A DNA stretch of 64,000 bases from Nocardia terpenica (GTDB lineage Bacteria; Actinomycetota; Actinomycetes; Mycobacteriales; Mycobacteriaceae), in the NCBI RefSeq assembly GCF_013186535.1, contig NZ_JABMCZ010000002.1, positions 434,001-498,000 on the forward strand. The letters run 5' to 3'. The notes under the pieces were generated by a model. That model was not told where the DNA came from, did no database searches, and worked only from the letters and a program-made list of their open reading frames with translations. Positions 32,756 through 40,002 of the stretch are shown in pieces. Position numbers and translations under genes: made by a program. Positions within the stretch are counted from its first letter, which is position 1, and the number at the start of each line of letters is the position of its first letter.

Positions 32756-33406
32756 ATGAGTGGACGCCATCGCAAACCGACAAACACCGGCCGCACCGTC
32801 GCCAAGGTCGCTGTCACGAGCGCGATCGTGGGCGGCGCTGGGGTAGCCCTCGCCGGACACGCCTCCGCGGCCTCGGATCAGGACTGGGACCGTCTCGCCC
32901 AGTGCGAGTCGGGCGGCAACTGGAGCACCAACACCGGCAACGGATTCCACGGCGGACTGCAGTTCTCCCAGGGCACCTGGGCGTCCCACGGCGGCACCGA
33001 GTACGCCGCGAGCGCCAATCAGGCCACCCGCGAACAGCAGATCGTGGTAGCCGAGAAGGTGCTGTCGACGCAGGGCTGGAGCGCGTGGCCCTCCTGCTCG
33101 TCCAGCCTCGGTCTGCACAGCGGCGCGACCATCCGCAGCGCCCCCGCCCCCACTCAGTCCACCCCCCGCTGGAACCCGGCCCCGCAGGCCGACACCCCGT
33201 CCGCGCCGCAGGCGCAGGCGCAGACCGACGGCAGTCAGGAAGTCTTCCAGGCCGTCGACAAGGCCGTCGCCGTCGCGCAGTCGCAGGGCATCCAGGTGCC
33301 GCAGCAGGCGCTCGACGTCCTCAACGCCGCCAAGGCCAACAATGTCAAGCTCGATCCGAGCATCGTGAACTTCTTCGAGGCCAACAAGGGCATGCTGCCC
33401 CACTGA
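32756..33406 (+). CDS. rpfA: Resuscitation-promoting factor, RpfA-like muralytic enzyme
   Basis: A 216-residue secreted protein. The signal peptide has a basic start (MSGRHRKPTNTGRTVAKVAV) and likely cleavage after ASAA near residue 39. The Rpf domain (about residues 40-117) shows DWDRLAQCESGGNW with the catalytic Glu, FHGGLQFSQGTW, the lysozyme-fold core, and ends WPSCSSSLG; the two Cys form the conserved disulfide. A Pro/Ala/Gln linker and a helical C-terminal region (EVFQAVDKAVAVAQSQG to NFFEANKGML) follow. It would cleave peptidoglycan glycan strands and promote exit from dormancy. Expression is probably under CRP and c-di-AMP control. A strong terminator follows. Confidence 0.92.
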   Translation: MSGRHRKPTNTGRTVAKVAVTSAIVGGAGVALAGHASAASDQDWDRLAQCESGGNWSTNTGNGFHGGLQFSQGTWASHGGTEYAASANQATREQQIVVAEKVLSTQGWSAWPSCSSSLGLHSGATIRSAPAPTQSTPRWNPAPQADTPSAPQAQAQTDGSQEVFQAVDKAVAVAQSQGIQVPQQALDVLNAAKANNVKLDPSIVNFFEANKGMLPH

Positions 33407-33417
33407 GCCGCAGATAT

Positions 33418-33457
33418 GAGAAGGCCCCCGCACCGTTCAGGATGCGGGGGCCTTCTC
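33418..33457. terminator. Bidirectional hairpin terminator between rpf and a convergent small gene
   Basis: GAGAAGGCCCCCGCA pairs perfectly with TGCGGGGGCCTTCTC around a 10-base loop, a 15-bp stem. It lies 12 bases after the rpf stop and 7 bases before the stop of the minus-strand small gene, so it can serve both. There is no long U tract, typical of actinobacterial terminators. Confidence 0.9.
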
Positions 33458-33463
33458 CGTGCG

Positions 33464-33649
33464 TCAGCGATTGATGACCGTGTGCGGGTGCACATAGGGC
33501 ACCTGGTCCGCCGGCACCGGAAACTCGGCGTCCTCGCCGAAAGGCGACAGACCACCGGAACGGGTCGACGACAACTCGGTGACCGCGTGGTCGCCGTTGC
33601 CCAGATCCGGCCAGCCGTTGTCGACATAAGGTTTCTTCGATTTGTTCAC
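33464..33649 (-). CDS. Small conserved hypothetical protein
   Basis: A 61-residue soluble acidic protein from GTG 33649 (a second GTG precedes it). The sequence begins MNKSKKPYVDNGWPDLGNGDH and ends PYVHPHTVINR; it has no membrane helix or cysteine. It ends just beyond the shared terminator and is divergent from the helicase-associated gene. I do not recognise the family. The open frame continues upstream as antisense shadow of the next gene; the start is therefore set by position and codon choice. Confidence 0.5.
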   Translation of the reverse strand: MNKSKKPYVDNGWPDLGNGDHAVTELSSTRSGGLSPFGEDAEFPVPADQVPYVHPHTVINR

Positions 33650-33760
33650 CACGGCCTCATTCTGGCACGACGGCCATAATTCGCCATGTCCGGCGCGGGA
33701 TTGTGGCCGGATCCACGCTGCCCCGCGCGGGTCCGATCCGCGGCCTTTAGGCTGGATCGG

Positions 33761-36085
33761 ATGACCGCCACCGATGAGCCCGCCGCCACACCGGGTTCCG
33801 ATACTCCCGTGACCCTGGCCGAGTGGCTGTCGGCGCGCACCGACGCGGATCTGGTGGCACTGCTGGAGCTGCGGCCCGATCTGGCCGTGCCGCTGCCGGC
33901 CTCGATGGCGGTCCTCGCGGCCCGCGCCGAACAGCGCGCCTCGGTGCTGCGCACCACCGACGAGTTGAACACCCTCGATTTCGCGGTGATCGAGACGCTG
34001 GCCGTGCAGGGCGCCGCCTTCCCGGGCCGCCGCGCCGCGCCGCTCCCCCGGCCGCGGCTGCACGAACTGCTCGGCGACCGGGTCCCGGCGGCCGCGATCG
34101 ATGCCGCCGTCGAGCGCCTGATCGCCCGCGCCCTGGTCTGGGGTACCGACGAGCTGTACCTGGCGGCCGCCGCCAAGGAGGCGCTGCCGTGGCCGCTGGG
34201 CAGCACCACCGACATCCCGGACGCGCTGACCGAATCCGAGATCAATGCCGCCCTGGGTGAGATCGGCCCGGCCGAGCGCGCGCTGCTCGACAAGCTGGCG
34301 AGCACCGGCCCGCGCGGCCGCACCCGCGACGCCGCACCCGGCACCTCCCCCGATCGCCCGATCCAGCGCCTGCTGTCGCATCGGCTGCTGAACTGGGTCG
34401 ACGACGAAACCGTCGAGCTCCCACCGGCGGTCGGCCAGGTGCTGCGCCGCGAACCCATCACCGACCCGCACGTGCTCGTGCCGCCCGACCCGGAACCGAG
34501 CACACACGCCGCCGCCGATGTGAACGCCGCGGCCGCGGGCGAGGCGGGTGAGCTGCTGCGGCACGGCGCCCAGGTGCTCGAGGCCCTCGCGCAGACGCCC
34601 GCACCCGCCCTGCGCGCGGGCGGGCTGGGGGTGCGGGAGTTGCGCCGGATCGCCAAGGAGACCGGCATCGACGAGAACCGGATGGGCCTGCTGGTGGAGG
34701 TGCTGGCCGCGGCGCACCTGCTGGACAAGGGAATTCCGGAACCGGAGCCGCGGACCGACGGCGTCGAGGACTTCTGGGCGCCGACCGGAGCCATGGACGG
34801 CTGGCTGGAGGGCCCCGCCGCACGGCGCTGGGTGGTGCTCGCGCACGCCTGGCTGGAGCTGGACCGGTTCCCGTGGATGATCGGCCTGCGCGACGCCAAC
34901 GACAAGCCGCTGGCCGCGCTCTCGCTGGAATTGCGCAATCTGCACGCCACCCGCGACCGGCGCGCCGTCCTCGCGCTGCTGGCCGAGCACCCGGCCGGGT
35001 CCGGGCTCACCCCGCAGGACATCGCCCGCGTGCTGGCCTGGCGACAACCGCGCTGGCGCAGGCACTTTCGGACCGACGCGGTGGAGCGCACGCTCGCCGA
35101 GGCGACCGCGCTCGGGCTGGTCGGCCGCGGCGCGCTCACCTCGGCCGGGCGGGCCCTGCTGCACGGCAGCCAGTCCGATGCCGAGGCCCAGATGGACACG
35201 GCCCTGCCCGAGCCGGTGGATCACGTTCTGGTGCAGGCGGATCTGACGGTGATCGCGCCCGGACCGCTGGTCGCCGACCTACAGCGGCGGGTGGCGCTGG
35301 TCGCCGACGTCGAATCCGCGGGCGCGGCAACGGTGTACCGGATCTCCGAGACCTCGGTGCGCCGCGCCCTGGACGCCGGGATGACCGCGGCCGAGTTGCA
35401 TCAGTTGTTCACCGCGCACTCGCGCACACCGGTGCCGCAGTCGCTGACCTACCTGATCGATGACGTGGCCCGGCGGCACGGGCGGCTGCGCGCCGGGATG
35501 GCCCAGTCGTTCGTGCGCAGCGAGGATCCGGCGCTGCTGGCGGAGGTGCTGGCCGCGCCGGTGGCTGAGCGGCTGGCGCTGCGGGCGATCGCCCCGACCG
35601 TGGCCATCTCGCAGGCCCCGCTGGGCGAGGTGCTGGAGCTGCTGCGCGGCGCGGGATTCAGTCCGGCGGGCGAGGATTCGTCGGGCACGATCGTGGATCT
35701 GCGCCCGCGCGGCGTGCGGATTCCGGCCCGCGCCAATGCCCGGCAGTCCTGGCGGCCCACCCCGCCCAGCGTCGAACAGCTGCAACTGCTGGTGGCGGAG
35801 TTGCGGGCCGGAGAGAAGGCGGCGCACACCCGAGCGGGTCAGTCGGTGCGCTCCGACGGCAGCCGATCCAGCACGGCGGCCGCGATGGCGCTGCTGCAGC
35901 TCGCGGCGCGGGTGCGGCGGCCGGTGCACATCGGGTACGTGGACGCGCAGGGCATCGCGACCCAGCGCATTGTCGAGCCGCTGAAGGTGGCGGGCGGCCA
36001 GTTGGATGCCCTGGACCCGGTCACCGGCGCGGTCCGGCACTTCACGCTGCACCGGATCGCGTCGGTGGCCCTGGTCGATCAGTAG
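33761..36085 (+). CDS. Helicase-associated domain protein (XPB partner type)
   Basis: A 774-residue protein corresponding to M. tuberculosis Rv0862c, which sits next to the XPB helicase gene there. It has an N-terminal WHD-rich region (LAEWLSARTDADLVALLELRPDL, LNTLDFAVIETLAVQG), further winged-helix segments, and a C-terminal part with VLVQADLTVIAPGPLVADL and RRPVHIGYVDAQGIATQRIVEPLKV, a WYL-like element. I see no Walker A or DEAD motif, so it is not itself a helicase. It may work with the XPB helicase, now about 4 kb downstream on the other strand; that is inference. ATG 33761 is chosen. Confidence 0.8.
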   Translation: MTATDEPAATPGSDTPVTLAEWLSARTDADLVALLELRPDLAVPLPASMAVLAARAEQRASVLRTTDELNTLDFAVIETLAVQGAAFPGRRAAPLPRPRLHELLGDRVPAAAIDAAVERLIARALVWGTDELYLAAAAKEALPWPLGSTTDIPDALTESEINAALGEIGPAERALLDKLASTGPRGRTRDAAPGTSPDRPIQRLLSHRLLNWVDDETVELPPAVGQVLRREPITDPHVLVPPDPEPSTHAAADVNAAAAGEAGELLRHGAQVLEALAQTPAPALRAGGLGVRELRRIAKETGIDENRMGLLVEVLAAAHLLDKGIPEPEPRTDGVEDFWAPTGAMDGWLEGPAARRWVVLAHAWLELDRFPWMIGLRDANDKPLAALSLELRNLHATRDRRAVLALLAEHPAGSGLTPQDIARVLAWRQPRWRRHFRTDAVERTLAEATALGLVGRGALTSAGRALLHGSQSDAEAQMDTALPEPVDHVLVQADLTVIAPGPLVADLQRRVALVADVESAGAATVYRISETSVRRALDAGMTAAELHQLFTAHSRTPVPQSLTYLIDDVARRHGRLRAGMAQSFVRSEDPALLAEVLAAPVAERLALRAIAPTVAISQAPLGEVLELLRGAGFSPAGEDSSGTIVDLRPRGVRIPARANARQSWRPTPPSVEQLQLLVAELRAGEKAAHTRAGQSVRSDGSRSSTAAAMALLQLAARVRRPVHIGYVDAQGIATQRIVEPLKVAGGQLDALDPVTGAVRHFTLHRIASVALVDQ

Positions 36086-36096
36086 AGGCAGTGCCG

Positions 36097-36615
36097 TCAA
36101 GCCTTGGGATTGGCCAGGCAGAAGGTCGTCTTGGGGTCGGAGACGGTGAGGAACGTGGAACCGGAGTCGCACAGGAATTCGTCGCTCTTGCCGTCGACCC
36201 GCTTGACCACCTTGACCGTGGCGTCGGTGGCGGTGCAGTCGGCGAGCGAGAAGCCGGTGTCCTTGTCCTGGTGGTAGCAGCTGCCCTGCTTGAGATTCGG
36301 GGCCAGGCACAGGAATGCGGTGGTGCTGCCGCCCGCGTTCTTCTCCTCGTAGGAGGAGTATTCGGTGCCGCAGTCCTTCTTCTGGCCGGAGGTCGACATC
36401 ACCTTGTAGACGGCCTGGTCCGACGAGCAGTCGACGGGCTTGGTCTTGGCGGCGGTCGCGGAGCTCTCGGTGACATTGATACAGTCGCCGACCTTGGCGC
36501 CGGCCGTATCGGACTTGCCGGAGCTCGAGCAGCCGGTGACCGCGAGCGCGGCCACCGCCATCGCCACCAGCGCCAGCACGAGGCGAGTGATCAGCCTCGT
36601 TCCTGCGAATTTCAC
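36097..36615 (-). CDS. LppU-like putative lipoprotein
   Basis: A 172-residue exported lipoprotein. The signal peptide (MKFAGTRLITRLVLALVAMAVAALAVTGC) ends in a lipobox with Cys 29. The mature domain has six further cysteines in spaced pairs (VGDCINV, PVDCSSD, KKDCGTE, FLCLAPN, GSCYHQ and DCTATD, plus EFLCD and TFCL), suggesting several disulfides. This pattern resembles the LppU/SCO3897 family of actinobacteria. Role unknown. It is convergent with the helicase-associated gene, 11 bases apart. A probable small peptide gene lies upstream on the same strand. Confidence 0.68.
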   Translation of the reverse strand: MKFAGTRLITRLVLALVAMAVAALAVTGCSSSGKSDTAGAKVGDCINVTESSATAAKTKPVDCSSDQAVYKVMSTSGQKKDCGTEYSSYEEKNAGGSTTAFLCLAPNLKQGSCYHQDKDTGFSLADCTATDATVKVVKRVDGKSDEFLCDSGSTFLTVSDPKTTFCLANPKA

Positions 36616-36696
36616 GTACGAAAACCTTTCTCACCCAACCGTTCACGGTGTCGTGAACGCGGTGAGGATACCCGCTGCACGGGCGCGGCGACAGCC

Positions 36697-36795
36697 TCAG
36701 AAGTGCATGAGGCGCAGGCCCCACAGACCGAGGAGGGAGTGACCGATGATGTTCGGCACCAGGCCGTTGAGTAGCTGCAAGCTGAAGTAGTTCAC
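36697..36795 (-). CDS. Candidate 32-residue hydrophobic peptide
   Basis: In the 270-base gap before the coiled-coil gene, the minus strand reads GTG, MNYFSLQLLNGLVPNIIG, then HSLLGLWGLRLMHF and TGA. A strong ribosome binding site (GGAAGGGG) ends eight bases before the GTG, which is hard to explain otherwise. The peptide is hydrophobic with one probable membrane helix. It is too short for routine gene calls. It could be a leader or a membrane microprotein. No family recognised; the evidence is the ribosome binding site, frame and composition only. Confidence 0.45.
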   Translation of the reverse strand: MNYFSLQLLNGLVPNIIGHSLLGLWGLRLMHF

Positions 36796-36887
36796 AATCG
36801 TTACCCCTTCCGGTGACCTGCGCACCGACCCGGCGCGCATCGTGATCTCTGTCGGGTTCGTCCGATCAATCGTTACGCTGATGTCCC

Positions 36888-37784
36888 ATGGCGCTCGAGG
36901 ACATCGCGCGGGAGCTCTACGGGCTCGATCCCGGAGAGTTCACGGCGGCGCGGACCGCGCGGGTCGAGCGGGCCCGCGCCGCGGGTGACAAACGGCTGGC
37001 CACCGCGATCGGGAGGCTGCGCCGCCCCACGGTGGCGGCCTGGGCGGTGAATCTGCTGGCCCGCCAGGCCCCCGACGAGGTGAGCGGGCTGCTGGACCTG
37101 GGCGCGGCCCTGCGGGACGCCCAGCGCACGCTGTCCGGCGACCGGCTGCGCACCCTCACCGCGCAGCGGCAGCAGGTGGTGAATGCGTTGGCGCGCAGGG
37201 CCGGTGGGCTCGCCACCGAGCACGGGCGCGCGCTCTCCGAGGGCGTGCTGCGCGAGGTGGGGCAGACGCTGCACGCGGCGCTGGCGGACCCGGAGGTCGG
37301 GGAGCGGGTGCGCGACGGGGTGGTCACCACCGCCGTGAACTACGAGGGTTTCGGGACGACGGGGGCGAGTTTGACTGCCGTGCCGGAGGTTTCGGAGACC
37401 GATCGCACCGCTCGGCCCGAAACTGGAACTGTCCAAAGGAAAGCCGATGCCAGCGAGCGGAAGGCCGAGGCCGACGGGCGGAGGGCCGAGGCTGCTCTAC
37501 GGGAGCTCGAAGAAGCTCTCGTGACGCTCGAATCGGCCCGTTCCGCACGGGATTCCGCGCAGGACGAGGTGAGCCGGAGCGCGGCCGAACGGGAAGATCT
37601 GAGCAAGCGCATCGATAGCTTGCGCGCCGAGCTGGCCCGGATCGAAGACCAGCGTCGTTTCGCCGCCTCGGCGGAGCGGTCGGCGCGGGAGGCGCTGCAC
37701 AAGGCCGAGCGGCAACTGGATCGCGCGCAGCGGTGGGTGGACAAGGCGCAGGCACGTATTCAGGACGACCCAGCGCACACTTGA
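36888..37784 (+). CDS. Coiled-coil hypothetical protein
   Basis: A 298-residue soluble helical protein. The N-terminal part (residues 1-150) is conserved-looking: MALEDIARELYGLDPGEFTAAR, RVERARAAGDKRLATAIGRLRRPTVAAWAVNLLAR. The second half from about residue 180 is a long Glu/Arg/Ala coiled coil (AEADGRRAEAALRELEEALVTLESARSARDS and so on). It has no cysteine, membrane helix or catalytic motif. Similar proteins are widespread in actinobacteria without known role, and the RLRRPTVAAWAVN element suggests binding to a polymer such as nucleic acid, which is speculation. Its stop codon directly abuts palindromic repeat copy 5. Confidence 0.65.
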   Translation: MALEDIARELYGLDPGEFTAARTARVERARAAGDKRLATAIGRLRRPTVAAWAVNLLARQAPDEVSGLLDLGAALRDAQRTLSGDRLRTLTAQRQQVVNALARRAGGLATEHGRALSEGVLREVGQTLHAALADPEVGERVRDGVVTTAVNYEGFGTTGASLTAVPEVSETDRTARPETGTVQRKADASERKAEADGRRAEAALRELEEALVTLESARSARDSAQDEVSRSAAEREDLSKRIDSLRAELARIEDQRRFAASAERSAREALHKAERQLDRAQRWVDKAQARIQDDPAHT

Positions 37785-37807
37785 TTCCGGCCAAAAGCGT
37801 GCCGGAA
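37785..37807 (+). repeat. 23-bp palindromic repeat, copy 5, shared by two convergent stops
   Basis: Arms TTCCGGC and GCCGGAA around CAAAAGCGT. The plus-strand gene stop occupies 37782-37784 and the minus-strand gene stop occupies 37808-37810, so the palindrome is the entire intergenic space. Confidence 0.9.
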
Positions 37808-39217
37808 TCAGGAATAGGCTCGCAATGTGCCCGGGTACAGGTACTCGTCCGGTGGTGGCGTCGTCGTGTCGAGCCAGGCCGCGAAGAAGCCGGACAGGTC
37901 CGTTCCCGTCTTCGATTGCACGAAGCGCCGGAACTCCGGCATGGACGCGTTCCCGTAGGCGTGCGACTGGACGAACTGCGCCATTGCCGGGAAGAACACC
38001 TCGTCGCCGAGGGTGCGGCGCAGGGCGTGCAGGAACAGCGGGCCGCGGTAGTAGACCGAGGTGAACTCGCGGTTGGCGCCGGGGTTCTGCAGCGGGATGT
38101 CCCAGAACCTCGCGTCGTTGCGATGATCGGTGATCGTCCGCCGATAAAGAGCGTCGACGTCCTTGCCCTCCTTGCGCTCCGGCCACAGGTAGTCGGCCGT
38201 GTAGCTGGCGAAGCATTCGTTCAGGCAGACGTCCGACCACTGCCGCACCGACATGGAGTCGCCCCACCACTGATGGGTGTTCTCGTGCACGATCGTGTCC
38301 AGATCGGTCCACGGCGCGTAGACGGGCCGGGTCTGGGTCTCCAGCGAGAAATTGATGTCGGTGTCCACGAAGATCCCGCCACCGGACTCGAAAGGATAAG
38401 GGCCGTAGAGGGATTCGATGAAGTCCAGCACCTCCGGCAGACGCTGTTCCAACGGGCGGGCGCGCTCGGCCGCGGGCGCGAAGGCACTGATCAGCGGGGT
38501 CCCGTCGGCGCGCCGCTGGTCCAGAAAGTCGAAGTGATCGATGGCCACCGTGGTCAGGTAGCCGACCACCGGGTGCCGGGTGGCCCACTCCACCGTGCGC
38601 GTCGGTCCGTCCACCACGTCCCGCACCCGCAGCCCGTTCGACACCGCCTGCCACTGCTGCGGAATCGTGACGGTGAGATCGAAAGTCGCCTTGTCCAAGG
38701 GCGTGTCGTTGACCGGGTACCAGGATGCGGCCGAATGCGGTTCGTCCGCGACGAAAGCGCCGCCGCTGGGCGAGAACCGCCAGCCGCCCCCTTCGGTCTG
38801 CACGCCGCCGTACTCGACGGTGACGGTGAACGGCAGGCCCGGCAGCACCGGCAGGGCCGGGCTGACGGTCAGCTTGTGGTCGCCGTTGCGGTCGTACCCG
38901 GCGGGCAGATCGTTCACCGAAACCCGCTGCACCGGTGGCCCGTCGAAGTCCAGATCGAATGCCCGCAGCGCCTGCGTCGCAACCGCATTCAGCCGCGCCC
39001 GCCCGGTGAACCGGTGGCTCGGCGGGTCGTAGTCGATGGCGACGGCATAGTGGTCGACGCGGTAACCGCCATTGCCGTCGTCGGGATAGTACGGATCACC
39101 GAGCCCCGGCGCCCCGACGAACGGATCCGCGGGCGGTTGCGCCCCCGCGGGCAGCACGCCACCGCCCACCAGCAGCACACCCGCTGCAAGACAACACATC
39201 CAGCTCGACAACCGCAT
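37808..39217 (-). CDS. Secreted M1 family metallopeptidase
   Basis: A 469-residue zinc aminopeptidase of the gluzincin M1 family. A signal peptide (MRLSSWMCCLAAGVLLVGGGVLPAGAQ) is present. The N-terminal beta-sandwich (about 40-230) precedes the catalytic domain with the zinc motif IVHENTHQWWGDSMSV (HENTH, matching HExxH), followed by LNECFASYTADYLW with the third zinc ligand Glu 18 residues later, and SVYYRGPLFLHALRR holding the transition-state Tyr. It lacks the C-terminal helical domain of full aminopeptidase N, so it is a short form, and the GxMEN motif appears as GGIFVDTDINF. It would trim peptides outside the cell. Confidence 0.85.
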   Translation of the reverse strand: MRLSSWMCCLAAGVLLVGGGVLPAGAQPPADPFVGAPGLGDPYYPDDGNGGYRVDHYAVAIDYDPPSHRFTGRARLNAVATQALRAFDLDFDGPPVQRVSVNDLPAGYDRNGDHKLTVSPALPVLPGLPFTVTVEYGGVQTEGGGWRFSPSGGAFVADEPHSAASWYPVNDTPLDKATFDLTVTIPQQWQAVSNGLRVRDVVDGPTRTVEWATRHPVVGYLTTVAIDHFDFLDQRRADGTPLISAFAPAAERARPLEQRLPEVLDFIESLYGPYPFESGGGIFVDTDINFSLETQTRPVYAPWTDLDTIVHENTHQWWGDSMSVRQWSDVCLNECFASYTADYLWPERKEGKDVDALYRRTITDHRNDARFWDIPLQNPGANREFTSVYYRGPLFLHALRRTLGDEVFFPAMAQFVQSHAYGNASMPEFRRFVQSKTGTDLSGFFAAWLDTTTPPPDEYLYPGTLRAYS

Positions 39218-39279
39218 ACGCCAGCCGCCCTTTCGGCAGGAGCCACCACCGGAGAATTGATCACGAACCGGATTAGATG

Positions 39280-39948
39280 CTAACCGCGCAGTTCCTCCGG
39301 CAGTTGCTGCGGATCCAACAACAGGCGTTTGGCGTCGGCGGTGCGGACCTTGGCGGCCAGGGCGATATTGTCGGCGAGCAGTTTCCATTCCACGTCGCTG
39401 ATGCTCGCGCGGGCCCGCTCGATCACGCCGCGATCGCCGGTGCCCCACGCGACGGGCATGGCGCTGACCGACTGGCGGAGGTCGCCGACCGAGCGCGGGG
39501 CGCGATCGGCGCGCACGGTCACCGCGGGCACCTGTTCACCCGGCCGCATCCGATGCCCCGGCAGCGCCCGCACGACCCGGGTGATCAGGGCGTAGCGGGG
39601 CTCGGCGTCGTCGGCCTTGGCGAGGTTCACCAGCGCCAGCAGCGTGACCCCGCGCTGGTGGCGGTCCGACACCACCGCGGGCACCAGTTCCCCCTCGGCG
39701 TAGAGCTTCTCGATGCGCGAGCGGTACGGCGTCCACAGCGCCACGAACAGCGCGGTGATCGTGCCCAGCGCGAAGGCCACGGCCAGCAGGAACGAGTACG
39801 GATGATTCAGCCAGATCAGTCCGGCGGTGCCGAGGCCGAGCACGATCGCGGCGGCCAGCGCGGCGACCCGTAACCGCCGGATGTCGGCGACGACTTCGTT
39901 CACCGCGCGGGCATGCCCGCGATCCACCGCGAATTCGAAGCGTCGCAC
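39280..39948 (-). CDS. DUF3239-like membrane protein
   Basis: A 222-residue protein with a basic start (MRRFEFAVDRGHARAVNEVVADIRRLR), two adjacent membrane helices (about residues 30-49 and 54-75), and a cytoplasmic beta-rich domain (LYAEGELVPAVVSDRHQRGVTLLALVNLAK, EQVPAVTVRADRA). The start and layout are typical of the DUF3239 family of Corynebacterium and Nocardia. Function unknown. It lies 54 bases from the XPB helicase stop and 62 bases upstream of the M1 peptidase start on the same strand, so the three may be transcribed together. Confidence 0.65.
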   Translation of the reverse strand: MRRFEFAVDRGHARAVNEVVADIRRLRVAALAAAIVLGLGTAGLIWLNHPYSFLLAVAFALGTITALFVALWTPYRSRIEKLYAEGELVPAVVSDRHQRGVTLLALVNLAKADDAEPRYALITRVVRALPGHRMRPGEQVPAVTVRADRAPRSVGDLRQSVSAMPVAWGTGDRGVIERARASISDVEWKLLADNIALAAKVRTADAKRLLLDPQQLPEELRG

Positions 39949-40002
39949 GTCTTCATTCCTAACACGCTTGTGGAGGAAGTGCCTCCGGTTGCTGTCCTCC
40001 GC

